This document shows, in pieces, positions 54,218-62,956 of a stretch of DNA of 64,000 bases. A model generated the notes under the pieces. That model did not search any database, was not told where the DNA came from, and saw only the letters and a program-made list of their open reading frames with translations. A program made the position numbers and the translations under genes. Position 1 is the first letter of the stretch. Each line of letters starts with the position of its first letter. The stretch is from NCBI GenBank assembly GCA_041660385.1, contig JBAZWJ010000032.1, positions 1 through 64,000 of the forward strand. The letters run 5' to 3'. This stretch comes from DYJE01 sp041660385 (lineage in GTDB: Bacteria; Desulfobacterota; Desulfobacteria; Desulfobacterales; Desulfolunaceae).

Positions 54218-55543
54218 ATGGCTCAGATTGTTCCTTTCAAAGGGATAGTATACAATAAAGAGAAGATCAAAGAGACAGCCCAGGTGGTTTCACCGCCTTA
54301 CGATGTTATTTCAGAAGAAAAACGGCAGGTTCTCTATGATCGTCATGAGAAGAATGTGGTGCGCCTGGATTTCGGAAAACCGGAGCAGGGCGACTCAGAG
54401 CAGAACAACAGCCACACGCGGGCAGCCCGGTTTTTCAAATCATGGCAGGAAGAAAACGTTCTTGTCCGTGATGAAACCCCGGCTCTTTACCTCACCTCCG
54501 TGACCTTTCCTGTTGAGGGAAAGGATGTGACCCGCTACGGTCTGATCTGTCAGGTGGGCCTGGAACCTTTTGATAAAGGGATTATTCTTCCCCATGAACA
54601 GACATTTTCAAAAGTAAAATCCGAACGGCTGGGCCTTCTTAAAAACTGCAAGGCGAATTTCAGCCAGATTTTTTCCATTTACTCTGACCGAAGCGGGATT
54701 CTGGACGCCCTCAAAGCGGCTGTTGCAGGAAAAACGCCGGACATGGATCTGGTGGATGATGTGAACGAACGTCATCAGTTGTGGAAAATAACCGATGAAC
54801 AGGTGATCGGGTTTGTGGTCGAACAGATGGCGGACAAGAAACTGTATATCGCCGACGGCCATCACCGTTATGAAACGGCCTTGGCGTACAGGGCTTTTCT
54901 TGCGGAGACAGACAGCTTATTTTCAGCGGATCATCCGGCCAACAAAATCATGATGTATCTGAGCAGCATGGAAGATCCGGGACTTGTGATTCTTCCCACC
55001 CACCGGGTTTTGAATCAGGTCAATCCTGCGGCTCTTGGTGCTTTGATAGAAAAATCAGCGCCCTTTTTCCATATTGAAACCATTCCTTTTGGTTCGGATG
55101 AAAAGGCTGCTTTTGAAATCTTCAAGGACAAGCTCAAAGCATCGGTTACCACCATCTCCATTGGCGTTGTTTTAAAAAACACAAAGGCGTACCACCTGTT
55201 CTCCCTGAAATCCGGGGTCATGGATGAGAAGTTTGGAGACACTATTCCATCGTCTCTCAAGGCTCTTGACGTTACCGTTCTTACCCGGCTTTTGTTTATT
55301 GAACTTCTTGGCTTTTCACCGGATGCCATGGATCAGGAAAAACTGATCACCTATTCTGAAAGTGACAGGCATGCGGCTGATGCGGTGATTTCCGGTGCTT
55401 GCGATGCGGCGTTTATCCTTAATTCCACACGGATTGAGCAGGTGAGAGAGATTGCAGAAAGCGGTCAGACCATGCCTCGGAAGACCACGTATTTTTATCC
55501 CAAGGCGCTGACAGGTCTGGTTTTTAATACTGTGGCTCCCTGA
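54218..55543 (+). CDS. DUF1015 family protein
   Basis: Soluble protein of 441 residues, full family length. It begins IVPFKGIVYNKEKIKETAQVVSPPYDVISEEKR and has the family's GIILPHEQTF, ANFSQIFSIYSD, YIADGHHRYETALAYR and NKIMMYLSSMEDPGLVILPTHRVL motifs. The last two suggest a ParB-like or nucleotide-binding active site with paired histidines, but the reaction is unknown. Monocistronic; weak AAAAGGCGTT before the ATG. Confidence 0.93.
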   Translation: MAQIVPFKGIVYNKEKIKETAQVVSPPYDVISEEKRQVLYDRHEKNVVRLDFGKPEQGDSEQNNSHTRAARFFKSWQEENVLVRDETPALYLTSVTFPVEGKDVTRYGLICQVGLEPFDKGIILPHEQTFSKVKSERLGLLKNCKANFSQIFSIYSDRSGILDALKAAVAGKTPDMDLVDDVNERHQLWKITDEQVIGFVVEQMADKKLYIADGHHRYETALAYRAFLAETDSLFSADHPANKIMMYLSSMEDPGLVILPTHRVLNQVNPAALGALIEKSAPFFHIETIPFGSDEKAAFEIFKDKLKASVTTISIGVVLKNTKAYHLFSLKSGVMDEKFGDTIPSSLKALDVTVLTRLLFIELLGFSPDAMDQEKLITYSESDRHAADAVISGACDAAFILNSTRIEQVREIAESGQTMPRKTTYFYPKALTGLVFNTVAP

Positions 55544-55610
55544 CGTCTTTGTTGAACAGAAACAATCCTGTGGTCGACAGCTGACATATTGATTGAAGAA
55601 TACTTTAACC

Positions 55611-55748
55611 CCAATGCCGTTTCATTAAGAATGGTGTTGTAGGGGCGGGTTCCAAACCCGCATTGTGTTGTAGGGGCGGGTTCTAAACCCGCCCGGAATA
55701 TTAGGCGAACATGGTGCAGGGCAGGTTTGGAACCTGCCCCTACGGCTG
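55611..55748. repeat. GGGGCGGG/CCCGCCCC composite repeat
   Basis: Near-duplicate of 3310-3413: same AATGCCGTTTC lead-in, GGGGCGGGTT/AACCCGCCC palindrome, GGCGAACATGGTGCAG spacer and GGGCAGGTT/AACCTGCCCC palindrome. This copy has one extra GGGGCGGGTT palindrome. Non-coding. Confidence 0.75.
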
Positions 55749-55776
55749 TGTCGCTGGCATGATTTGCCGGATTAAT

Positions 55777-55808
55777 AAAAAAGCTCTCTGTTGCCGGAGA
55801 GCTTTTTT
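55777..55808. terminator. Bidirectional intrinsic terminator
   Basis: AAAAAAGCTCTC and GAGAGCTTTTTT flank a 7-8 base loop, giving a G/C-capped stem with T-runs on either strand. It would end transcription from the DUF1015 gene, about 235 bp downstream of its stop. Confidence 0.75.
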
Positions 55809-55950
55809 ATTTGGTTCTGCACAGTTATTGCATTTGGCCTTGCATTGCGTAATAGGCTTAATGTACAAATGTGGTGGCGTAGTAGAAAGTCGGAGGTTCA
55901 GTATAAAACATGGAATTATTCACAGATGGCACCGTCAATAAAATAAACAA

Positions 55951-56060
55951 CCGATTATTTTAAGGATCGGGTCATTTGTTCGGGTTTCATTCCTCTACCC
56001 GACCTACGAGAGTCTGACGCATATGTGCTGTGCATAGATCTATCGGGTAAAATCAGGGCA
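55951..56060 (+). repeat. ACCCGAC dispersed element, near-full copy
   Basis: Same organisation as 16245-16348: GGATCGGGTCATTTG, CGGGTTTCATTCCTCTACCC, AGTCTGACGCATA and ATCTATCGGGTAAAATCAGGG. It lies in the gap before the gsp operon. A minus-strand style lead-in (CCGATTATTTTAAGGATCGG) extends the palindrome. Confidence 0.75.
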
Positions 56061-56090
56061 CAGCACTGTATTGTGAATAGCGTTAAAGTG

Positions 56091-56234
56091 ATGGATATTT
56101 ACAAATGTATTAAAAGGTGCACTGCTTATTATTCGGTCCCCGGCAGTGTTGATGAAAGAGGGAACGCCATCCGAAAATCAGATTTGCTTCAAGACTTCAT
56201 GGAGAAGTTTAAATTCACAGGTCTAAGTCCGTGA
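56091..56234 (+). CDS. Possible small protein before gspG
   Basis: An ORF of 47 codons from an ATG at 56091 (starts MDIYKCIKRC; ends EKFKFTGLSP), beginning outside the dispersed repeat. Composition is protein-like with two close cysteines, but there is no strong ribosome binding site and I recognise no family. Included as a low-confidence candidate. The 200 bp that follow show no clear feature other than the gspG leader. Confidence 0.25.
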   Translation: MDIYKCIKRCTAYYSVPGSVDERGNAIRKSDLLQDFMEKFKFTGLSP

Positions 56235-56431
56235 TGATTCTCTGAGAATGGTTCTGATCATGCTTGATCTTTGGCCGCTGATGCTATATGGAACAGAGAA
56301 CAGAGTATCTATGTTTTATATCCGAAACGATTATGATTTACCTGTGTCAACAATACGTTTATGCCGGGAGTTTTTTTGACGAATCTTCCGTGGATAAACG
56401 GAAAATATCACGATGTGGAGAAAGAAATACC

Positions 56432-56887
56432 ATGAACAGGACAAGAAATTCGATAGTACAGGGTGCCGAGGGTTTTACGCTGATTGAGCTTATGGTGGTC
56501 ATTGTGGTGCTCGGACTGCTTGCGGGAATGGTTCTGCCGAAAATTATAGGCAATGTGGGTGATGCCAAGACCGGCACAGCCAAATCGAACATTTCGTCAT
56601 TTGAAACGGCTTTGCGCATGTACAAGCTTGACAACGGCTCCTATCCGGAAACGGAACAGGGGCTCCAGGCTCTTGTGGAAGCGCCCACCACAGGCACTGC
56701 TCCTAAAAAATGGAGAAAAGGCGGATATCTTGAAAAGAAAGGTGTGCCCAAAGATCCCTGGGATAGGGACTATATCTACATCTGTCCTGGTGTTCACGGG
56801 GATTACGATATTTCGACTTTAGGCAAGGACGGCATGGCTGGCGGAGAAGACGAAGATAAGGATGTCAACAGCTGGGACCTGGAATAA
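56432..56887 (+). CDS. gspG: Type II secretion major pseudopilin GspG
   Basis: Major pseudopilin of 151 residues from the ATG at 56432 (GTGGAGAAAG upstream); longer frames exist but break the short prepilin leader. The prepilin peptidase site is G/FTLIELMVVIVVLGLLAGMVLP with Glu at +5. The conserved GspG body (YKLDNGSYPETEQGLQALVEAP, KDPWDRDYIYICPG) and the calcium-site aspartates near the end (DGMAGGEDEDKDVNSWDL) are present. First gene of the ten-gene gsp run. Confidence 0.96.
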   Translation: MNRTRNSIVQGAEGFTLIELMVVIVVLGLLAGMVLPKIIGNVGDAKTGTAKSNISSFETALRMYKLDNGSYPETEQGLQALVEAPTTGTAPKKWRKGGYLEKKGVPKDPWDRDYIYICPGVHGDYDISTLGKDGMAGGEDEDKDVNSWDLE

Positions 56888-56911
56888 AAATTGACCGGAT
56901 GCCCTGACTGG

Positions 56912-57430
56912 ATGAAAATGAACTATACCACAACAAACCACAATGGATTCACCTTGATCGAGTTGATGGTGGTGATTGTCCTGATCAGCATGATGTTCGC
57001 CTTTGCGCTGCCGAAGATGGACGGGTTTCTTTATGTGGATAACCGTGACCGGGTTTCACGCTGGGTCATTGTGAATGTGGAACAGCTCAAAAACAAGGCG
57101 ATTCAAAGACAGGTTGCCTATACGCTTCATGTGGACATCAAGGGTAATATGTTCTGGATTTCGGAACAGGGTATGGACGATGAGTCTCTGGATAAAGCTA
57201 AAAATGGTGGATATAAATTACCCGAGGATATCAAGCTTATGGATATTATCTATCCAGCCCAATCGTTTAAAGACGAGGAACGGTCAGATATCACGTTCTA
57301 TCCCCGGGGATACTCGGATCATGCCATCATACATATGCAGGACGACGATGAGGAAAAATTGTCGTTTGTGATTGAGCCTTTTCTTCCCCCTGTGGGGCTG
57401 AACGAAGGTTTTGTCCTTTTCGACGAGTGA
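56912..57430 (+). CDS. gspH: Type II secretion minor pseudopilin GspH
   Basis: Minor pseudopilin of about 172 residues; the start is uncertain (TTG 56891, ATG 56912 or 56918). Prepilin cleavage motif G/FTLIELMVVIVLISMMFAFALP. The remainder is a beta-rich domain of GspH/FimT type. Its end overlaps a longer gspI frame but not the chosen gspI start. Confidence 0.85.
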   Translation: MKMNYTTTNHNGFTLIELMVVIVLISMMFAFALPKMDGFLYVDNRDRVSRWVIVNVEQLKNKAIQRQVAYTLHVDIKGNMFWISEQGMDDESLDKAKNGGYKLPEDIKLMDIIYPAQSFKDEERSDITFYPRGYSDHAIIHMQDDDEEKLSFVIEPFLPPVGLNEGFVLFDE

Positions 57431-57443
57431 GGTGAATGGAATC

Positions 57444-57842
57444 ATGATGAAAAGCCTCAAGTCATCTCGGGGGTTTACGCTGCTTGAAGTGGTGATATCT
57501 GTGGCTATCATCGCCACTGGTTTTTTTGCGGTGTATTCTCTTCATATACAGACTCTTGCCGCAGCCGAGGATGTACGTTTCTACATCAAAGCGCCTCTCC
57601 TGGCTCAGACCCGGCTTGCTGAAGCCGAGGGGAGCGTGAAAGACATGGCTGACGGGTCGGGTGATTTCGGAGAAGATTACGAAGGTTACACCTGGAAAAT
57701 GAAGGTGAGCGATGTGACAAACGAAATACTCGGAACTACGTCGGAAAAGATGAAAAAGATTGAACTTCAGATCATCCTGAATGAGGGTGAAAACACTTAC
57801 GACATCACGGCTTACAGATATGCAGAACCAACGGACAAATGA
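57444..57842 (+). CDS. gspI: Type II secretion minor pseudopilin GspI
   Basis: Protein of 132 residues from the ATG at 57444, after GAGGTGAATGG. Cleavage motif RG/FTLLEVVISVAIIATGFFAVYSLH is GspI-like, followed by a region with LLAQTRLAEAEG. Part of the pseudopilus tip with GspJ and GspK. Confidence 0.88.
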   Translation: MMKSLKSSRGFTLLEVVISVAIIATGFFAVYSLHIQTLAAAEDVRFYIKAPLLAQTRLAEAEGSVKDMADGSGDFGEDYEGYTWKMKVSDVTNEILGTTSEKMKKIELQIILNEGENTYDITAYRYAEPTDK

Positions 57843-57849
57843 TCGGTCT

Positions 57850-58524
57850 ATGATCAGGAATGGCAAGGGTTTCACCCTGGTCGAGGTTCTTGTGGCCATG
57901 TTTATTTTTTCACTGGTTGTTTCCGTGGTGTTCATCAGTTTCCGGGAGATCGCTTTCAGCGCCGGTATAGTCAACAAAAGCAACGACGACTATGAAATGG
58001 CATACGGCTGTTTCGAACTGATGCGAAGGGATCTGGCGTCCATACACGTCACCCAGAAACCTTTTTATGTCAGCCCCGACAGCCAGAAAGACAAGGATGC
58101 CTTCCGTTTTGAAGCTAAAACAGTACTGGAAGGCGGCGAATCCTTGCCGATGATTCGCTTCACATCCCAATGCCATTTGCCGGTGAACAGGGACAACAGG
58201 AAAGGCATTGCGGAGATTGTGTACTATGCTGATGAGAGTGAGGAATACGGAACCATTCTCAGGCGGTCGGACCGGGTGATTTTCGATGAGGAATTTGTTA
58301 AGAAGAAAACCCATCCGGTGATCTTACGTAAAATCAAATCCATGGCGGTGACCTATTACGATGAGGAAGGCAGAGAACATGACGACTGGGATTCTGAATC
58401 CGATGATGCCGGATACGCCACACCGTCATCGGTAAAAATTCGTGTTGAAATTGTTGATGATGAAAAGGTTCTTCCTTTTGAAACTCGGATTGTTTTAAGA
58501 CCTTTCAGAGAAAAAACCGGTTGA
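57850..58524 (+). CDS. gspJ: Type II secretion minor pseudopilin GspJ
   Basis: Protein of 224 residues from the ATG at 57850; an ATG at 57820 inside gspI is also possible. Cleavage motif KG/FTLVEVLVAMFIFSLVVSVVFISFREI. The body has FELMRRDLASIHVTQ and later IVYYADESEEYGTILRRSDRV, usual for GspJ. The stop lies within a hairpin that precedes gspK. Confidence 0.88.
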   Translation: MIRNGKGFTLVEVLVAMFIFSLVVSVVFISFREIAFSAGIVNKSNDDYEMAYGCFELMRRDLASIHVTQKPFYVSPDSQKDKDAFRFEAKTVLEGGESLPMIRFTSQCHLPVNRDNRKGIAEIVYYADESEEYGTILRRSDRVIFDEEFVKKKTHPVILRKIKSMAVTYYDEEGREHDDWDSESDDAGYATPSSVKIRVEIVDDEKVLPFETRIVLRPFREKTG

Positions 58525-58550
58525 TGGATTCCGAAAGTAACGGTTTTTTT
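58511..58550 (+). terminator. Terminator-like hairpin inside the gsp operon
   Basis: AAAAAACCG and CGGTTTTTTT are 21 bases apart, enclosing the gspJ stop. A T-run follows. It could cause partial termination before gspK, which starts after an unusually large 127-bp gap, and so set lower levels of the downstream genes. Confidence 0.5.
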
Positions 58551-58651
58551 ATTGCAGGGCTAATACAAACCAAACAATGAAAAACTAAACAGCTGACACA
58601 CTGAAATACTGATAAGCCATAAACGAAACAAAGCAGACACGCTGAAAACAT

Positions 58652-59752
58652 ATGAAAAAAACCATCTCATTCAACCAGAACGGCGTTGCCCTTCTTATTA
58701 CAATTACGGTTCTTTTCGTCATTGTGGCTCTGGTTTCCGAGGTGAACAGAAACGTGATGGCGTCCATTGACAGGGCGCATATGGGGATGGAGCGGGCCAG
58801 GCTTGGAGAAATGGCTGCATCCGGTGTTTACATCGGCATTGCCCTGCTCATGGAAGACAAACGGACAACCGAAGAAGATTCGGTTCAGGAAGCCTGGGCT
58901 GATCAGGAAAAGGTCAAGGAACTTCTCGCGGGGCTCGCTCTGGGTGACGGGGAAACCACGTTGACCGTTACTGATGAGATGGGCAAAATTCAGGTGAACG
59001 CCCTGGTGAGTTATCCCGATGGGAAGGAATTTAACGCTGAACAGAAAAGTCTCTGGGATTCGTTTCTCAAGCTTCTCAATCCACCGGATGAATCTGTGGA
59101 CAGCCTTGGCCAGAACGATGACATCCTCAACTGCCTGAAGGATTTTCTTGATTTCGGTGATGACGATGCCACAACAGGCATCAACGGCGTGGAAACAGAC
59201 TACTACGAAAGCCTGGACCCACCGTACAAACCTGTAAACGGTCCTTTGCGCAATCTTGATGAACTTGTTCTCGTCAAGGGAATCACTGAAGAAATGGTGG
59301 AACGGGTGGAGATGGGCTACAAGGCAAGAGATCTCCTGACCGTGTATGGAATGATTCAGCCGGAACAGAAAACCGAAGAAGGAGAAAAAAAATCTCTGTT
59401 TACTTATCCGGGAAAAATAAATATAAATACTTCAGACCTACCTGTTATCATGGCGTTAATGCCTGATAACAAATCGGATCTTGAAAATTCCATAGCAGCC
59501 CAGGCCATTTATGATTACCGAAGCGAGAGAACGGAAGACGGTTTCGTAAATGACTTGAAAGGCACGTGGTACCTTAAATGCCAAGGCTGTGAGGACAGCG
59601 GAATAAGAACCGATATCATTACGACGACAAGTGATTTTTATTCGATTGTGTGCAAAGCCGCAACCAAGGAATCGGCTTTTACGGTAAGCGCCGTGATCCG
59701 CCGGGACGACAAGAACGGTAAATACACGATTCTGAATTGGAATACGGATTGA
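58652..59752 (+). CDS. gspK: Type II secretion minor pseudopilin GspK
   Basis: Tip pseudopilin of 366 residues. It has the GspK-type N-terminus without the +5 Glu (NGVALLITITVLFVIVALVSEVNR), and a large alpha domain with NPPDESVDSLGQNDDILNCLKDFLDFGDDD, GPLRNLDELVLVKGIT and GKININTSDLPVIMALMP. All are expected for this subunit. Caps the GspI-J-K complex. Confidence 0.92.
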   Translation: MKKTISFNQNGVALLITITVLFVIVALVSEVNRNVMASIDRAHMGMERARLGEMAASGVYIGIALLMEDKRTTEEDSVQEAWADQEKVKELLAGLALGDGETTLTVTDEMGKIQVNALVSYPDGKEFNAEQKSLWDSFLKLLNPPDESVDSLGQNDDILNCLKDFLDFGDDDATTGINGVETDYYESLDPPYKPVNGPLRNLDELVLVKGITEEMVERVEMGYKARDLLTVYGMIQPEQKTEEGEKKSLFTYPGKININTSDLPVIMALMPDNKSDLENSIAAQAIYDYRSERTEDGFVNDLKGTWYLKCQGCEDSGIRTDIITTTSDFYSIVCKAATKESAFTVSAVIRRDDKNGKYTILNWNTD

Positions 59753-59852
59753 ACAGCTGTACGGTATCTTTTTCGTTTTACGTTGTTGGCGCGGTTGTGG
59801 CGGCAGAAAAAAGCCGTTACATTCATCGGGTTATTAAACCTGTGGGCGGACT

Positions 59853-61403
59853 ATGAGCAGAAAAATTCTGGGGTTGGACATAAGGCGTGATTCGCTCGCT
59901 GCTGTGATGATCGACGGAAACCTTCAGGGGCAGACCATTGAAAACCTTGAATACGTCGATTTGAGTGAAATACAACCGCCTCTGGGCGCTGTGAAAGCTG
60001 AAGAAATATCTGAGTCTGACGGTGAACAGTCTGAAGTTATTGAAAACGCACGGAATAACACTGAAGGAGACGCAAGGGGTGAGCTTCTTCTGAAGATGCT
60101 CGAACTGCTTTCTCAGAAAATGGATTTTACCGGTGCAGACTGCTACGTGTCTTTTCCTTCCGGTGACGTGTCGTACAGAAGCCTCGTCGTTCCTTTTAAA
60201 AACAAGAAAAAAATCAAACAGATTCTGCCTTTTGAACTGGAGCCCCTTATCCCGGGTTCAGTGGACGAACTGACCCTTGACTTCATGACCCTGGATTCGG
60301 TTCAGGAGGAAGAGGAAACCAGCCTTGTTGCGGCAGCGGTGAACAGATCTCTGCTTTCGTCTTTCGAATCGTGTCTTAAGCGCGGAGGGGTTTCCGCCGA
60401 AGCTGTTGTCCCTGGAGGCTCCCTGCTGGCCGGGTATCTTTGCAAGATGCTCGACGAGTGTAACAATTACCTTTTCCTCGACATGGACAAGGAAAGCAGC
60501 ACCCTTTTTCTGATACAGGGCAAGCAGATCGCAAGCATAAGGTCGTTCAAGACAGGCCCGGACAAAGGTCGTCATGTGGGACTTAACATCACAAGGACCG
60601 TTCTTGCCTTTTCGGAACAACATGACGTGGGGTTCGAGCCCGAAGTTCTTTTTGTGTCAGGGCCTGCCCTCAAGAACCCCGGAACATATGAAACCCTGGC
60701 AAAAGTGACAGGTTATCCTGTGGAGCCCGTCCGTTTTTTCGAGACGGTGGGTATTACCCTGGACGAACGGATCAAAGAGGAATGGGATTCTGATATCTTT
60801 TCAGGAGCACTTTCCCTCTGTTACGGAGGTTTGTATGGAGTCCGCGGACTAACTCTGAGCCAGCGGTTTATCGCCGTTGGTAAATACATCGCCGAATACA
60901 GACACAGGTTGAACAGAACCGGTATCCTTGCGGCCATGGTTTTCATCATGCTTCTCGTTCATACGGTGTTTGATTCATTCAGTATGAACAGCAAGGTGAA
61001 ATCCTACGATCAACAGATGGTGGAGATCTACAAGGAGGTGTTTCCAAACGCTTCTAAAGTGGTCGATCCCTACAACGAGCTGAAAGCAAAGCTTGCCGGA
61101 GAAAAAAAGAAGTCGAATTTTGCCGAAAGCAACGCCGGAAACATCCGGGTGATTGATCTGTTGAACGATATCAGCAAAAACATTGATCCGTCTGTGAATG
61201 TGGAGCTGGAGCGGCTGGTACTCGGTGCTGATGATCTCAAAATATCGGGGAGTGCAGATACATATTCCACAGTGGATGCCATGAAAACCAGGCTGGAAAA
61301 GATAGCCTATTTCAAGACTGTTGTGATCACATCAACAACCGGTGACCAGAGTGACAAGATCGTTCGTTTCAAACTCACCATCGAATTCAAAGGGGCGGAA
61401 TAA
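59853..61403 (+). CDS. gspL: Type II secretion inner-membrane protein GspL
   Basis: Protein of 516 residues: a cytoplasmic actin-like domain (ILGLDIRRDSLAAVMIDG...YVSFPSGDVSYRSLVVPFKNKKKIKQILPFELEPLIPG), one transmembrane helix near 363-382 (GILAAMVFIMLLVHTVFDSF), and a periplasmic ferredoxin-like domain. It recruits the ATPase GspE. The 100-bp gap after gspK holds no gene. Confidence 0.92.
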   Translation: MSRKILGLDIRRDSLAAVMIDGNLQGQTIENLEYVDLSEIQPPLGAVKAEEISESDGEQSEVIENARNNTEGDARGELLLKMLELLSQKMDFTGADCYVSFPSGDVSYRSLVVPFKNKKKIKQILPFELEPLIPGSVDELTLDFMTLDSVQEEEETSLVAAAVNRSLLSSFESCLKRGGVSAEAVVPGGSLLAGYLCKMLDECNNYLFLDMDKESSTLFLIQGKQIASIRSFKTGPDKGRHVGLNITRTVLAFSEQHDVGFEPEVLFVSGPALKNPGTYETLAKVTGYPVEPVRFFETVGITLDERIKEEWDSDIFSGALSLCYGGLYGVRGLTLSQRFIAVGKYIAEYRHRLNRTGILAAMVFIMLLVHTVFDSFSMNSKVKSYDQQMVEIYKEVFPNASKVVDPYNELKAKLAGEKKKSNFAESNAGNIRVIDLLNDISKNIDPSVNVELERLVLGADDLKISGSADTYSTVDAMKTRLEKIAYFKTVVITSTTGDQSDKIVRFKLTIEFKGAE

Positions 61404-62012
61404 ATGTTAGGGCGGATTGCGAGTCAGTTTAAAATTGACCGTCTGGTCAGCCGGATTCCGGTCGAACGGTTAACGACCCAGTTCAAGAGCATGAATACCC
61501 GTGAACGTTACGCAGTGGGAGGTGCCGCTGTTTTCATCGTTTTCTTCATTGTTTATCAGCTGATGATTTCGCCTTTTCTGGAAGGAAAAGAGAAGAAGAG
61601 CAAGATGATCAAGGAAAAGGCCCTCCAGGTCCAGGAAATGAGGGCTATGCAGGGTGAGTACATGGGTATGATGCAAAAAGGTGCTTCGATGAGACAAATG
61701 GCTGCCGGTAAAGACGCTGGTTTTACGCTGTTCGCCTTTCTTGAGCAACTGGCCGGTCAGACGGGGGTCAAAGAAAGCATCAGCTATATGAAGCCGTCCA
61801 AGTCGGTTCAGAAAGACACCCAGGTTACTTTGTCTCTTGTGGAAATAAAACTTCAGGGTGTTGATATGAAAAAATTGATGGATTTTCTTTTTCAGGTGGA
61901 AACATCGCCCAACGCTGTGTTTGTAAGGGGAGTATCTCTTACGAAAACAGGCAAGGAACAGGGACTTCTGACGGCAATTCTCCAGATAGAAACGGTGGAG
62001 AACGAAGGTTGA
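61404..62012 (+). CDS. gspM: Type II secretion inner-membrane protein GspM
   Basis: Bitopic protein of 202 residues that pairs with GspL. A single helix (YAVGGAAVFIVFFIVYQLMISPFLEG) follows the N-terminal NTRERYAVG segment, then a coiled-coil stretch (EKEKKSKMIKEKALQVQEMRAMQ) and a periplasmic domain. Starts on the base after the gspL stop. Confidence 0.9.
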   Translation: MLGRIASQFKIDRLVSRIPVERLTTQFKSMNTRERYAVGGAAVFIVFFIVYQLMISPFLEGKEKKSKMIKEKALQVQEMRAMQGEYMGMMQKGASMRQMAAGKDAGFTLFAFLEQLAGQTGVKESISYMKPSKSVQKDTQVTLSLVEIKLQGVDMKKLMDFLFQVETSPNAVFVRGVSLTKTGKEQGLLTAILQIETVENEG

Positions 62013-62025
62013 TGGGGTTAAGGGA

Positions 62026-62928
62026 TTGATTAAAAACAAGTTCGAAAAGCTGAAAAACATAAATCGACGAAACCTCTATTACTGTCTTTACAGTTTTGTG
62101 GCCGGTTTGTTTTTCCTGTGGGTTCTTTTTCCTACGGATGACTTTGCGGACTACCTGGAAACGGTGGCATCCCAGTTCGGCAGCGGGATGACAATGCAGA
62201 TAGAAAGCGCCCGGCCTTCGTTGACATTGGGGCTTGTGATGAAAGGGGTAGTCATCTCCAAGGGCGAAAACACGCGTATTGAGGCCGGATACCTGTATGT
62301 CAGACCGGGCTATTTTTCTCTTCTGGGAAAAACTCCTGCTGTCTCTTTCAAAGCGGAAGTTTTTGGCGGTAGTGTCAAAGGGAGAATCCGGTGGGACAAG
62401 TCGCCTAAAGGCGGAACAGGCGCGGAGAAACTTACGCTTGTTGATATTGATCTGGCCAAATTCAAAGAGCAGGTGAAAGGATTCATGCCCAATGTGACCA
62501 TTCAGGGGATACTCAATGCTGACGGCGGTTACAGTCCTGAAGGACGGGGTAACGGCTTATTGAACCTCTCGATCAAAAACTTGATTATCCAGCCGGCTGA
62601 ACCGCTTTTTACGATCACGACGTTGAATTTCACCGATGTCACAGCGAGCATGGACATTAAGAACAGAAAGATGGAAATAGAAAACTGCGTCATTGAAGGC
62701 AAAGAGATCGACGGTTCCATGAAAGGGTCTGTGTTCATGCGGGAGCCTTTTGACAGAAGCACATTGAGGCTGACCGGTACTTTAAAACCGGAAAAGACAT
62801 TGCTGGATCAGCTCAGTCAGACCATGCCCATTGAGGCTGTGGTTGGAAGCTCGATGAACGAGGATGGAGAAATACCCTTTACAGTTTCCGGAATGGTCAG
62901 TGATCCACGGTACTCGTTGAGTAAATGA
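62026..62928 (+). CDS. gspN: Type II secretion protein GspN
   Basis: Protein of 300 residues starting with TTG at 62026 (AAGGGA before it). One N-terminal anchor helix (YYCLYSFVAGLFFLWVLFP) and an extended beta-rich periplasmic part with repeated short motifs (MKGVVISKGENTRIEAGYLYVRPGYFSLLGKTPAVSFKAEVFGGSVKGRI) fit the deltaproteobacterial GspN. Precise role is not established. Confidence 0.85.
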   Translation: MIKNKFEKLKNINRRNLYYCLYSFVAGLFFLWVLFPTDDFADYLETVASQFGSGMTMQIESARPSLTLGLVMKGVVISKGENTRIEAGYLYVRPGYFSLLGKTPAVSFKAEVFGGSVKGRIRWDKSPKGGTGAEKLTLVDIDLAKFKEQVKGFMPNVTIQGILNADGGYSPEGRGNGLLNLSIKNLIIQPAEPLFTITTLNFTDVTASMDIKNRKMEIENCVIEGKEIDGSMKGSVFMREPFDRSTLRLTGTLKPEKTLLDQLSQTMPIEAVVGSSMNEDGEIPFTVSGMVSDPRYSLSK

Positions 62929-62956
62929 GTTGAGAGAATGAAAAGGTTTCATATCT

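Noticed and set aside
56288..56431. N-terminal extension of GspG to 56288
   Set aside because: Prepilins of this class have short basic leaders; the ATG at 56432 gives one, while the longer form adds an unlikely 48-residue lead.
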